This document shows, one piece after another, positions 22,261 to 34,245 of a DNA stretch of 64,000 nucleotides (within the stretch, counting starts at the first letter, position 1; the number at the start of each line of letters is the position of its first letter). The stretch lies in contig PUQB01000024.1 in the NCBI GenBank assembly GCA_003024785.1, forward strand, positions 977,088 to 1,041,087, written 5' to 3'. Position numbers and translations under genes: made by a program. Below the pieces are notes generated by a model. That model saw only the letters and a list, made by a program, of their open reading frames with translations, was not told the origin of the DNA and ran no database searches. Origin of the DNA: Selaginella tamariscina (taxonomy: Eukaryota > Streptophyta > Lycopodiopsida > Selaginellales > Selaginellaceae).

Positions 22261-24118
22261 AATGAAATCATTTCCTTATCAACCTGTTAATCTTTTTGTA
22301 ATTACTTTCGCCTTAACTATATAGAGAAATCTCCTCATTTTGTCTAAGTCATCACTCTTCGAATTAATCAAATCATTTTGGTCAATATCTTTATGTTGTT
22401 GTCACCACCTAACACTCTCACAAATGCAGTTAGGAGTTGTCATCCTTATTAATACATAAGCTGTGATAAGAAGAGAAGTGCATAAAGGCTTATCTAAACA
22501 ATAATGTTCCTTAATAATAATATTGTAGAGCACCCTGTTGCTCTTCTTTAATTTATAAAATTCAAAATCACTAGAAATAAAAGTGTCAGGGTATTTTTAT
22601 ATAATGGATATTGCTCACAAAAGTTTTTAAGATTCTTCTTTCTGAGGCATGTATCCAAGCTCATGGAATCAAATATGGGTCAAAATATTACAGTTACATG
22701 TGAGAAGAACCACTAAGATATGTACATTCTTCATTATTCTTCCTTACCACTAACATATTCGCTGGTCAAAAATCCAATCTTTACGAATCACTCTTTTACA
22801 ACACTACAATGTTTGTTAAGCAAATTGGTGTCAAGTTGTAAACTGCATGCATAACTAAATCCTACAAGTGCACCCATCTCCTTAAGCTTTTGAAAGAAAC
22901 TGTCTAACCCCGGACGAAAAATGATATATATTGAAATTTATCGACAACAAATGAAATCATCATGTTGATTTCTTTTTCTTTGTCCTCAGGCCTTTGTCAA
23001 TGAAGCAAAACACCATTGACATTCAACAACACAATATGACCATGGTAACAAGGAGCAACGTTGCCTCTTGGATGCTTTGCAACTCACTTGTTTGGTCCAT
23101 TTCATATTTATTTTTATGCTATATTATTACTGATCCTTTTATTATTTACTTGTACATCATCCTTACAAAGATTTAGATATTACAGGCACTGAAAGTGATT
23201 TAGGAACTAAAGGTAATAAATAGTGATAAAACTGAAGTGGTCCCCATAGTAATGAAGTTTTGAGCTGCATTATTATCCATTTCTTATGAACTTCTGACAT
23301 GTGGCACAAGAAATTTTTGTCACACCTCTCTCTTACCTCATGCCACTTCTGAAAATCCATGTTCTCAACCATTTATTATATCTGTAAAATAATAGTTAGC
23401 TGGCCTTATAATTACTAAGGTATATTATTTACCTTTTTAATCTTTGAGAATTTATTTTTTGTACAAATATAAATGAAATATACAAAAATGCCTTATGTTA
23501 CACTCATTTATAATTATTTGTCACTCTATGCTGTTACCTTTTGAGTGAGGTGAAGAATGTCTTAACTGCTTGGAAGATCGTTCAAAATTTTCCGTTCTTC
23601 TATTGATGTTTCCATGGTCAATAGAGTAAGTGAATATTATGTACTTCTTAAGATAACTTCTAGTGTAATATCTGGTTCAAGATCGTTCTCAGACTCCAAC
23701 ATTGAATCAAATTCCTCTTCAGAGCTATTGCACTTCTCGAGAGGGAACTTTCTTAAATACTCCTATATGGGTTTGTTAGGGTAGTCAATTAAGAACCTCT
23801 CTATCTATTGTTCAAATCCTCGACCATGGTCTTATTTTTTCAACAACAAACACACAGTATCCCGAAGGTAACACTCCAAGATGGATCCGCTAGTGCAGTA
23901 GTAAAAAACCCATGCATCATTGTGCGGACCCCTGATCAATTTGACAATGCTCCATGCAGCTTGACTTGTAATGTTTGGATAACGTACACTGTTGAATACA
24001 TCCCTCTAATGGTGGTTCAGCCTCGTTGGAGTGAAAACAAATACATGGCCAATCATTTAAAAGTTTAAATTGTTTGGCGTTTAACCTAAACAACCGTATC
24101 AATACATCTGAAATCAGA
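22261..24118. other. Spacer with unassigned short frames
   Basis: Minus 23372-23163 (MDFQKWHEVRERCDKNFLCH) and plus 23808-24068 are open but match no family I know. Both are short and isolated. The rest is AT-rich. Confidence 0.35.
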
Positions 24119-24336
24119 TCATGGGGTGGCGAGATTAATCCATCGCCATTCAAGCATGTGTTTGTGTGACAAATAAAGAAATATAAAAAACTTATAAATA
24201 ATATAAACATGTATATATACATACAATTGTGTGTAAGAGATAAAGAAATTATATATATATATATATACACACAGGTACATACACATATAGTTTGTGTGCG
24301 TGTAAGAAATAAATAAATAAATTATATTATACAGAT

Positions 24337-24401
<65 letters not shown>

Positions 24402-26125
24402 CATGTGTGTGTGTGTCTGTGCGAGAGATACATAAATAAATTAAATTATACATATCGTATACACACACATATATGTATATGTATATACATGAGTGTGTGG
24501 TGCGAGAGATAATAAAATATTATATTATACATATAAACACATATATATATTTGTATATGTATTATATAAGAGTGTGACGGGATTAATCCCGCCACCATTT
24601 CAAGGCCTCCTAGAAAGGTGGCGGGATTAATCTCGCCACCATTTCAAGCATGTGTGTGTGTGTGATAAATAAAATAAATATAAGAAACTTAAAAATACAA
24701 ATATGTATATACATACAATTGTGTGTGTGAGAAAGGGATAAAGAAATTACATATATAAATACACACATACATATACATTCAAGAGAGATAAAGTAATTAT
24801 ATATATAAAAATACACAGATACATACACATACAGTTTATGTGTGTGTGTAAGAAATAAATAAATAAATTATATTATACAGATACACACACATATATATAT
24901 GTATATACATGTGTGTGTGTGTCTGTGCGAGAGATACATAAATAAATTAAATTATACAGATAGTATACATACACACACAAATATATATGTATATTTATAA
25001 GAGTGTGGCAGGATTAATCCCGTTACCAAAAGGGTGACGGATTAATCTGGCCACTCCTTTTAGGGTTCCTAAAAATGGTGGTGGGATTAATCCTACCACC
25101 AAAAGAGTGACCGGATTAATCCGGCCACTCCTTTTTAGGAGACCTTGAAATGGTGGCGAGATTAATCCCGCCACCATAAGGGTGACCGGATTAATCTGGC
25201 CACTTCTTTTAGGGCTCTTAGAAAGGTGGCGGCCACCATTTCAAGCATGTGTGTGTGATAAATAAAAAAATATAAAACATGTATATATACATACAATTGT
25301 GTGTGTGAGAAAGAGATAAAGATATATACAAATATACACATACACATACATTCAAGAAAGAGATAAAGTAATTATATATATATAAATACATAAGTACATA
25401 CACATACAGTTTGTGTGTGTGTAAAAATAAATAAATAAATTATATTATACAGATAAACACACATATATATATGTATATACATGTGTGTGTGTGTCTGTGC
25501 GAAAGATACATAAATAAATTAAATTATACAGATAGTATACATACACACTCAAATATATATATGTATATGTATATACAAGAGTGTGTGTGTGCGATATATA
25601 TATATATATATATATATAAGAGTGTGCGTGTGTAAGAGATAGAAATAAATTAAATTCTACAGATACACACATATATGTTTATGTATATATAGAAGTGTGC
25701 GTGTGTGCGAGAGATGGATAAATAAAATATAATATATACACACACACACATATGTATATGTATATACAGGTGTGTGCATGTGTGTGCGAGAGATAAATAA
25801 TAATAAATTATACATATACAATCACATGTGTTGTGTGTGTGTGAGAGATAGATAAATAAAATATAGTATACAAATACACACATATATATACACGTGTGTG
25901 TGAGAGATAGATAAATAAATTATAATATACATATACACACATATATATGTATATGTATATACATGTGTGTGTGTGAGAGATAGATAAATAAATTATAATA
26001 TATAGATATTGTATATGTATACAGGGGTGTGTGTGTGCAAGAGATAGATAAATAAATTAAATAATACAGACACACACATATATATATATATGTATATGTA
26101 TATACAGAAGTGTACGTGTGAGAGA
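24119..26125. repeat. TG/TA/GATA microsatellite array, left arm
   Basis: Units of about 70-110 bp repeat in one orientation. Each has a GAGAGATA(GATA)AATAAATTATA block, CACACATATATATGTATATG, and a (TG)n run. Three larger blocks start at the palindromes near 24124, 24617 and 25225. The same unit appears as its reverse complement at 28335-29550. All long frames across it are low-complexity and are not genes. Confidence 0.9.
24579..25237. repeat. Alternating palindromes centred on GGATTAATCC
   Basis: Two palindrome types alternate: P1, GGCGGGATTAATCCCGCC, and P2, GACCGGATTAATCCGGCC. P1 sites are at about 25005, 25077, 25152 and 25225 (the last lacks the centre). P2 sites are at 25033, 25105 and 25181. 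This gives a 73-bp tandem unit repeated about three times. Two further P1 copies lie at 24579 and 24617. Related sites mark the right arm (29159, 29569, 29613) and the second repeat copy (61215, 61549, 61593). Confidence 0.85.
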
Positions 26126-26450
26126 AGATTTAACTTGCTGCATCGCCAAACCCTATTTGCATTGCCACGCCTTCTTACACCACGCCTTCTACCTTCTTGT
26201 GAGAGTGGATTTATGAATATGTGTCGGTCTCTCCTCTCTCCTCCGCCGCCTTGAAACCCTAAGAATGTACCCTAAACCTTAGAATCAATAATATATATAT
26301 TAACCTAAATGAATATTCTTTCATTATTTATTAATAAGTTTATTGTGTTTTGTGTGTAGGTGTGTGGGTGTATCACATACACACAAATAATATAGATCAT
26401 GAAGGGTTTAACATATTGTGTATGTGAGTGTGTTAAGTTTTCACGTATAC
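25226..26450 (+). repeat. Large inverted repeat, left arm
   Basis: Reverse complement of 28010-29157. The part 26124-26450 is not microsatellite. It includes CGCCAAACCCTATTTGCATTG, broken here as CGCCAAACCC plus TATTTGCATTG, CCTTCTTACACCACGCC and AGAGTGGATTTATGAATATG, all of which pair with 28010-28350. This shows true inverted duplication rather than chance similarity of simple repeats. Confidence 0.85.
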
Positions 26451-27182
26451 ACAATACATACATATCACATATATACACACATAGTACATATGTGAATGTG
26501 TCACGTCAGTACATATGGATCGTGCATGGTGTGTGTGTGAGAGAGAGAGAGTGTTGAAAAATTAATTTTATACACATTACATACATTAGTACACATCTAT
26601 ACATACACACATGTATACACACAACATACATACATATTACATGTGTGAATGTGTTACATACAGTACACAATACATATGGATCATACATGCGTTTAACATA
26701 ATGTTTTTAATAAAGAAGCAACAAATCTCTGAGCTGGGCATGGTGACCCAACAATGATTATTCAAATCAATCATTTATCTAGTATGCCACATAGATGGTA
26801 AGATAATAGTTAATATTAAAATTGTGTAAACACTATCAATATTAGACATATGATCACGTCACATATCATTACTTTTAATATCTATATAAAAAGTTTATTA
26901 TTCTTATAAAAATACACAAGAAAACACGCATAAAGAATTGTTTATAGTCAAGTAGTTATTAATATCACAAATCATTCTAGTGATTTATAAATTAGTTTTA
27001 AAAAATTAATTTTAAAAATGCAAATTATAATTTGCTCATACATTAAAATTGTATACATATATTTGAATTTTACCCTATTGTAATTTAAAATGACATAGTG
27101 TTATTAAAACATATTTTAAAGCAATTATAGCACATAAGATATATAATGTATATTACATAATCTTTAAGACATAGAAATTAAA
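26451..27182. other. Spacer inside the inverted repeat
   Basis: TG/AC-rich stretches to about 26700, then AT-rich sequence. No gene seen. Confidence 0.5.
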
Positions 27183-27975
27183 TCCATGCACATTTTAACA
27201 AATATTTAATATACATTTACTTTTAACCTTAAACATAAATTTATACACTCAACTTGGTTTAGAGTTTAAACCCTAAACACTAAGCCCCACAATTGGATGT
27301 TTTTAACACATGTGTTGAGTATATAAATATTTCGTGTGTGTATATGTAAGCCCCATTGTAGGTGTGTGTAACGATAAATGCTTGGTTTGGGTTTAAACCG
27401 TAAACCCTAAACACAAATCTAGATGCTAGACCCCTAACATTATGATCCACTCATCGGCGTGTGTATGTGTGTGCATATGTGTTTCTATGGGTGCTTTTAA
27501 TGCGTGTGCATGTATATGTAAATTTTTATTGTGTCTATATATGTGTACAAAAGAAACATTGAAATAAAGTGAAAATAATAAAATCATGCACATTTTAAAA
27601 ATATTTAATATACATTTACTTTTAACCTTAAACATAAATTTATACACTCAACTTGGTTTAGAGTTTAAACCCTAAACACTAAGCCCCACAATTGGATGTT
27701 TTTAACACGTGTGTTGAGTCTATAAATATTTCGTGTGTGTATATGTAAGCCCCATTGTAGAGTGTGTGTAACAGGTTTAAACCGTAAACCCTAAACACAA
27801 AGCTAGATGCTAGACCCCTAACATTATTTATATTATGATCCACTCATCGGCGTGTGTATGTGTGTGCATATGTGTTTCTATGGGTGCTTTTAATGCGTGT
27901 GCATGTATATGTAAATTTTTTTATTGTGTCTATATATGTGTACAAAAGAAACATTGAAATAAAGTGAAAATAATA
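27183..27975 (+). repeat. Two tandem copies of about 395 bp
   Basis: 27183-27582 and 27583-27975 are near-identical, from CATGCACATTTTAA to GAAATAAAGTGAAAATAATA. The first copy has about 20 extra bases before GGTTTAAACCG. Each carries an AAACCCTAAACACTAAGCC phrase, a telobox-like word and not a telomere array. Confidence 0.9.
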
Positions 27976-28009
27976 GTAATATACACACAATGAATATATT
28001 TTAAATGAT

Positions 28010-29157
28010 ATGAAAACTTAACACACTCACAGACACACATATTTAAACCTTTGCATGATTGTGTGTATGTGATACACCCACACACCTACACACACAAACA
28101 CAATAAACTTATTATAATATAATAAAAGAATATTTGTTTAGGGTTAATATATATTATTGATTCTAGGGTTTAGGGTATTTTTAGGTTTCAAGCAACGGAG
28201 GAGAGAGACAGCGAAAGATTTGAGAGCAGCAGCACCACATATTCATAGATCCACTCTCACAAGAAGGCTAAAAGGCGTGGTGGTGTAAGAAGGCACGGCG
28301 ATGCAAATAGGGTTTAAAGGCGGCGGTGCAGCAAGGTTAAATCTCTCTCTCACACGCACACTCCTGTATATACATATACATATATATATGTGTGTGTATT
28401 GTATTATTTAATTTATTTATCTATCTCTTGCACACACACTCACACCCGTATATACATATACAATATCTATATTATTTTATTTATTTATCTCTCGCACACA
28501 CATGTATATACATATACATATGTGTGTGTGTGTATTTGTATACTATATTTATTTATCTATCTCTCACACACACACAAACACATGTGATTGTATCTATATA
28601 ATTTATTATATTTATCTCTCGCACACATGCACACACCTGTATATACATATATGTGTGTGTGTGTGTTTATATACTATATTTTATTTATCCATCTCTCACA
28701 CACATAGACACACTCTTATATATACATATACAATATATATGTGTGTTATCTGTATAATATAATATATTTATCTATCTCTCGCACACACACATGTATATAC
28801 ATATACATATATATGTGTGTGTATGTATACTATATGTGTAATTTAATTTATTTATGTATCTCTCTCACACACACACACACATGTATATATATATATGTGT
28901 GTGTGTGTATCTGTATAATATAATTTATTTATTTATTTCTTACACACACACAAACTGTATGTGTATGTACATGTGTATTTGTATATATATATAATTACTT
29001 TATCTCTCTTTAATATATATGTATGTGTGTATTTGTATATATGTAATTTCTTTATCTCTCTCTCACACACACACAATTGTATGTGTATATACATGTTTAT
29101 ATGTATTTTATAAGTTTTTTATATTTCTTTATTTGTCACACACACACATGCTTGAAA
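28010..29157 (-). repeat. Large inverted repeat, right arm
   Basis: Partner of 25226-26450. It keeps the unique segment 28010-28350 (GGTTTAGGGTATTTTTAGG, AGAAGGCTAAAAGGCGTGG) and then a microsatellite array in the opposite orientation to the left arm. The spacer between arms is about 1.56 kb. Confidence 0.85.
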
Positions 29158-29550
29158 TGGTGGCAGGATTAATCCCGCCACACTCTTGTATATACATGTC
29201 CGTAAATATTAAAAATCCATGTACTGCACTTACGTGTACATGTACATATATACTATATATTGAGGAGCATATACAAATATATATGTGTGTTTATCTGTAT
29301 AATATAATATATTTATCTATCTCTCTCTCACACACACTCCTGTATATACATATACATATATATGTGTGTGTATATATGTATAATATAATTTATTTATTTA
29401 TTTCTTACACACACACACATGTATTTATATGTACATGTGTATTTGTATATTATAATTCATTTATCTCTCTCTCTCACACACACATGTATTTATATATATG
29501 TATGTATATGTATATTATAATTTTATATATCTTTCTTTCACACATAAATT
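28335..29550. repeat. TG/TA microsatellite array, right arm
   Basis: Units of the form TATTTATCTATCTCTC(AC)nATGTATATACATATAC, repeated at about 70-110 bp. A 75-bp segment at about 29188-29263 (TCCGTAAATATTAAAAATCC...) is absent from the otherwise matching copy near 61246. Confidence 0.9.
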
Positions 29551-30024
29551 TAAGAAGGCAGGGAAGCGATGGCGGGATTAATCCTGCCACCCCTTCCCTA
29601 CCTCTTAGAAATGGTGGGCGAGATTATTTCTGCCACCCTGTATTGAAGAAGAACATAATGATATTATTTGGAAGATTAAAAGGGTAGCTCGGTCCTAAGT
29701 TCTTTACTGATCATGTTCAATTTGCCTAGGAATTTTCAGAGGGTGGAAGAATGTGTTAAGAACACTAGAACAGTTGCAATCGGGGCTCACGCATCTTGAT
29801 TCTAGCCATAAAAGAAAGTCTTATGGCGTTCTATCAGCTACACTAGTGATATCCCATGCTGCGATAAGCCACAAGGAAATGATGTTGAATGATAGGATTT
29901 ACGAGTGTAGCAACGTTAACCTAACTTCAACTATAGGCCTGTTAGGACCATAGTTAGACATTGATTCTAATTTCTTGTTATTTCATGGGCAATATAATGG
30001 GAAAATATCAAAAACAATATATAT

Positions 30025-30525
30025 TGTGGAAAACTAAGAGTGGGAAGGATATACATGAGTACGAGTTACTAACGCAATACCGCAATACGGGTCATCACCG
30101 CAATACGATACCAGCGGAGTATGACATGTTTGGATAAGGATAAGGAGGAGTTACAGTAACTGAATGGATAAGGTTGAGAGGCAGTTGCGATAACTGCTAG
30201 TACAAGACCTAGAGTACGGGTATAAATAGACCAGATTAGGACTAGAAGGGGATCCCGAGTATACTATTATTTTGTACCATGTGCTATGCGCGGATATAAT
30301 ATAAGTTTCCTTTCTCTCTCAATACGTCTATCTCTTACTCGTATTTCTGTTATGTAGTATACTAATCTTCTTTCCAGTATTGTGACGGGATCCATAGTAC
30401 TTCTGCCTGCTATACACCTTGCCATCCTTACCCTTTTTCCAACCTTCTGATATCTGATTTCTTCTGTATCTTATTCCGGTAGACCCTTAATACGGGTTTG
30501 TCGTAGGCAATCTTACCTATGTGCA
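30025..30525 (+). repeat. LTR-like segment, copy 1
   Basis: It begins TGTGGAAAACTAAG and ends CTATGTGCA. It contains a TATA box (GGGTATAAATAGACC, about 30217) followed about 35 bp later by a pyrimidine-rich leader. The next bases, ATGGTAGGATTTTACGG, resemble a degraded TGGTATCAGAGC primer site. No second LTR was found downstream in the window, so a solo or partial LTR is possible. Confidence 0.35.
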
Positions 30526-30526
30526 A

Positions 30527-30655
30527 ATGGTAGGATTTTACGGTTCAACAAGGCGACTCAACCAAGAACGTGTAGTTGATCTCATGGAGAAGATGAAGGA
30601 CGACAATTCGACAAGATCAGCTTTTTTAGCTATGCCGAATCTCATAACCGAGTAG
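30527..30655 (+). CDS. Short conserved frame, 42 codons
   Basis: ATG at 30527 directly follows the LTR-like segment, and TAG is at 30653. The peptide begins MVGFYGSTRRLNQERVVDL. The frame, its start and its stop are kept in copy 2 (62491-62619) with five or six amino-acid changes. Sequence past the stop stays partly open (YHKLFAERNAADTNHYN), so it may be the broken start of a longer, gag-like frame. Function unknown. Confidence 0.3.
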   Translation: MVGFYGSTRRLNQERVVDLMEKMKDDNSTRSAFLAMPNLITE

Positions 30656-31009
30656 TACCATAAGTTATTTGCAGAGCGGAATGCTGCAGACACCAACCAC
30701 TACAATAGCAAAAATGGGAGAAGTTCAAACACAAACGAATAACTCTTGGCAGCTACAAAGAGCTACTGCAAGGAGAAAACAAAGTGTGGAATACCGGGCA
30801 AGAAAAATTCTTAGCAGGATTTATCTTATCAGTATATTAATTTTTTAATTATTCCATTTGTAGAGAGCTGAAGAAATTGCAGCAATTGATTTTGCCTAGG
30901 TGGGCATGAAGAAAACATCTTTCATATGATGCTGATTTCTTGCCCCAAGGACAAGGTCTTTGCAAATGGGTGAGAATCATGGCATCGTTCGCAAAAGAAA
31001 TACTAAAGA

Positions 31010-31225
31010 AAAAGCAAACAAGTGAAGCCTTCAAAGAAGTCTGCAAAAAAACCTAGTAAGACGCCTAAGGCTAAGTCTGTCCAACCTACAAAGGATGTAA
31101 ACAATGACTTCAAGCTCACATGGTTGAATCTTCTAAACAGAACTATAATGGAGGAGATGGATGTCATAGTTTTTACTATAACTCGACCCTATTGTTACCT
31201 ACTGTACTATGTTGATGAACCTTAG
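31010..31225 (+). pseudogene. Lysine-rich frame, copy 1
   Basis: An open stretch reads KPSKKSAKKPSKTPKAKSV and then DFKLTWLNLLNRTIMEEMDV before TAG. No ATG begins it, so it would have to be an exon or an internal part of a longer frame. Copy 2 (62985-63206) has the same frame with an in-frame 15-bp length difference near the end. Most differences between copies change amino acids, which argues against selection on the protein. Family not recognised. Confidence 0.3.
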
Positions 31226-32760
31226 ATGTAGTAAGAAACAGCCCCGCTTAGTGCACTTAAGTGTTTAAGGGTAGTCCGGCCGGCTATCTTTAAATGTCGC
31301 GAGAAACTCTAAGCGAAGGTAGCACTTACCTTCTAGAAAACCCACCCCTAATTTTGATGTCCTACTTAATATGAGTTTGACATGTTAAATAGGGTTAGGA
31401 ACACCCCTAGGGTTGACCTAACCTTAGGTTTGCCCTAACCCACGCCCTAAAACCCCCACCCCCCTTTGGTAGGGTTTAGGGGTAGGGATTAGTGTGCAAA
31501 CTCATCTCATTAACTAAGGGGCTGGCATTCCGTGCCAGCCCATTCACAAATATAGGACAAGAGGGGGGGGGGGGGGGGGGGTCCGTCACATAAATAAGGT
31601 AGAGTATGAGTAGAAGAGCTCCTGGGTTCATGACTGAGTTCGTTGCTCTTTTACCGGTGCAAGCTTTAGCTTGTGTCGTTAAGGTACAACCCTTTGTTGT
31701 GCCGCCCTAACTTCCATAATGTTGGCGAATCCATGCCTGGGAGGTCTTATCAGATTGCACGTTCCACAAGGTAGAGGTAGAGGCTTGTCTCTAGCCTCCT
31801 TCTCCATGTCAGGCTAGGTGTAGCACTCATGGCTAAGCAAGGCACATTCGTGTCCTTGTCCAACCGTGGGTGTGGGATCTTATTTGACGGGGTCACATTA
31901 CCTAGTTCCTGAGGGTTCACTAAGGGGTTCTAGAGTTGGCATTTAGGAGCCACGATTGTGGCACTTAGTGCAACTCTTGAATCTAAGGGTTATGGCATGA
32001 TAGCCCACATCGGGGAAAGCAGTGTCACATGGAGATGTGACACTGAGCTAAACGTCACACGATACAACGCCCGAGGCATGCCCTTTGGGGTTGTGTCATG
32101 GGCTTGTCGCCAAGGGGTTGGATATTCTGACAAACAAGCATGCTTGCGCTCGCGCTATGGTGCTAAGCCTTGGGCATTTGCTCAAGGGAGGTTAGGTCTT
32201 GTAACTAGGTGTGCTTAGGCACACTTGGCTAGGGGAGTGTCCTCCTTGGAATCCAGGGGTTGAACAACCTAAACTTGTTAGTAGGAGCCTTTTCGTGAAG
32301 CACTCGCAAGGTTATGTACTTAGGGTTATCCAAACCTAGCCTTAGGGAGTTTGCTTAGTAAACACTTGTGTTCGTCTACAGCGCACACTCGTGTCCTCAC
32401 TAAGTACTAGCCCTAAGTCTAGGGTATGACTTGGCCACCCAAACCCTTAGGGGTTAGTCGTGGTTCAAGGTACCCCTTGTCGCCCTAAAGGGGTTGTACT
32501 CCCGGATGAGGATGATTCCTCAAGGGGTAAGTTAACTCTGTCACGGGGTATGTGTGAGACACATCTCCTTTGTGGAGTTAGGGCATGAGCCTGTCTAGGT
32601 CTACTAAGACAGGATCCTAAAGTCTACTCGAGTTATCCTTTAGGGTTCAGGGGATGGTCATTCTAGGGACTTAGGGTAGGACTCTAAGTCTTTTGTCCAA
32701 TTGGGCCTCTGAGTCAGACTCTTAGGGTTATCTTAGAAGACTTAGCGTTGCTCACACAGG
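31226..32760. other. GC-richer non-coding part of the repeat unit
   Basis: There is a run of 19 G at 31563-31581 and CCCTAACC/AGGGTTTAGGG-like phrases (31370-31500). No sustained frame except 31958-32218, which has no family and is not kept in the other copy. It is clearly different in composition from the AT-rich DNA on either side, so probably an LTR/UTR part of a large element. Confidence 0.45.
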
Positions 32761-33345
32761 GTGATGACGCCGGATGGCCACTTGACAGCCATGTGTTGTC
32801 ACGTGTTGGCTCTTCGAGTTAAAACTTTGACAATGGATGTGTTAGCTAATTTGGTGGCTGATGGCAAACTACAGTTTAACAACAGCAGCCCCACCTCTCC
32901 TTTTCATCTCAAGGCAATGGAGCTAAAAACGACCAGACACTTTAAGGAGTGGTTAGAAATACACTGCCATAAACTGGGTTGGACCTCGGCTCTAGCATAT
33001 GAGAAGGTCAACAAATATTTGTAGGTGACAAACGATGATATGTTTATCCAATGGGTAAACCAATTGGAAAATCTGGGCAAGAATCTATTATATGTCAACG
33101 TGAGAAAGAAGAACATCACCATAATGCCTTCTCTTATGGCAGTCCTTTAACAGCGGAGAACCGAGTTGAACTTGATAAAGAAGGACACTACGAATCATAA
33201 CAAGCCTTACAGAGACTTTATGGAGTAACATCACTACCTACAGAAAACTGTTTTAACTGTTCTAAAAAATCCTTCTTTAGAAAAGGCGCTAGAAGATTTG
33301 GTGGAGAAGCTTAGATGTGCAAGCATGTACAGAGAAGGTATTTAT
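32761..33345 (+). pseudogene. Unidentified broken frame
   Basis: One plus-strand frame starts at GTGATGACGCCGG/ATG near 32764 and reads ALRVKTLTMDVLANLVADGK, then ELKTTRHFKEWLEIHCHKLG to a TAG at 33022. The same frame continues with coding-like sequence (VTNDDMFIQWVNQLENLGKN; LEKALEDLVEKLRCASMYR) past stops near 33148 and 33226 up to about 33345. A single old protein of at least 190 residues with three stops is the simplest reading. It is mostly helical and charged. No family is recognised; it may belong to the large repeat element. Confidence 0.4.
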
Positions 33346-34245
33346 TATTGAATTCTTACACACTTACCTGATATCAGAAAGTAACAGCAAAGATGAATTG
33401 TTAATGAGTTATTAAAGTAATAAATAGTTGTGAATGAGTGTAACATAAGACATTTTTGTATATTTCATATATATTTGTACATAAAATAAATTCTCAAGGA
33501 CTAATGAAGCTTTTAGTTCAAACATGGGTCACACATTAACAAAGTAAATAATATATATTGGGCTAGCTAACAATTATTTTACAGATGTAATAAGGTGATT
33601 GGTTACTTAAATCTATATAAGCATGTGGTCGACATAGAAGCAAGTAGTGATGTGGAAGTGCAAACCACACACTTTGTTGTACAAAAAAACCAAAAACCTA
33701 AATCATACTTTTATTCTTAAAAACTAATGATCGTCCTCATTACTCCAGATGTGTCATATAATCAACCTATTTGGATGGGTCAAATTATCGATATATCTGA
33801 AGTCATAACAAAAAACGTTGATAAAGTCACAATTAACAAAACTACATAAGAATGTATGTTTTATGAAGCTTAAAGCAATTACAAAATTATAAAATATTAT
33901 ATATTTAATATTCATAATTATTATAAACTCTTTAATAATAGTACCAAATTGTTTACTTAACTATATAAATTTATAAAAAGATATGGAAGATTGAATATAT
34001 TATTATAGGATTTTGTATATTATATATATTATTACTAATACAAATTTTTAATTAATAATGTTATATTTAAATATTAATATTTTAATAACAACATCAATAT
34101 TTATATAATGTACCTCTTATGCTCTTCCTTAATTTTTATATTAGGCCCATACAATCTTAAATATAATATATTATATAATTTAATACCTTTTACTTTTATA
34201 ATGTTATTAATTTTTGTTCAATGAATGTTATAAAGGGTCAATTAT
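33346..34245. other. AT-rich spacer
   Basis: Nothing supportable. Confidence 0.55.

Larger units (their letters stand above)
29144..32000 (+). repeat. 3-kb repeat unit, copy 1 (copy 2 at 61200-64000)
   Basis: From the palindrome at 29159 on, the sequence is collinear with 61215-64000 to the end of the window, with scattered substitutions and a few indels. It holds two palindromes, an LTR-like segment and two short frames. No transposase or polymerase domain is readable, so the unit is either non-autonomous or part of a longer element. Confidence 0.9.

Noticed and set aside
24119-25883. Many minus-strand open frames reading Tyr/Ile/Thr/His repeats
   Set aside because: They are translations of TG/TA/CA dinucleotide arrays, with no complex sequence.
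26255-27400. Telomere-type repeats (CCCTAAA)
   Set aside because: Only single words, not arrays; compatible with teloboxes or chance.
28390-29687. Plus-strand frames up to 222 codons
   Set aside because: Same microsatellite artefact; they end as soon as the simple repeat ends. The same applies to 60815-61369.
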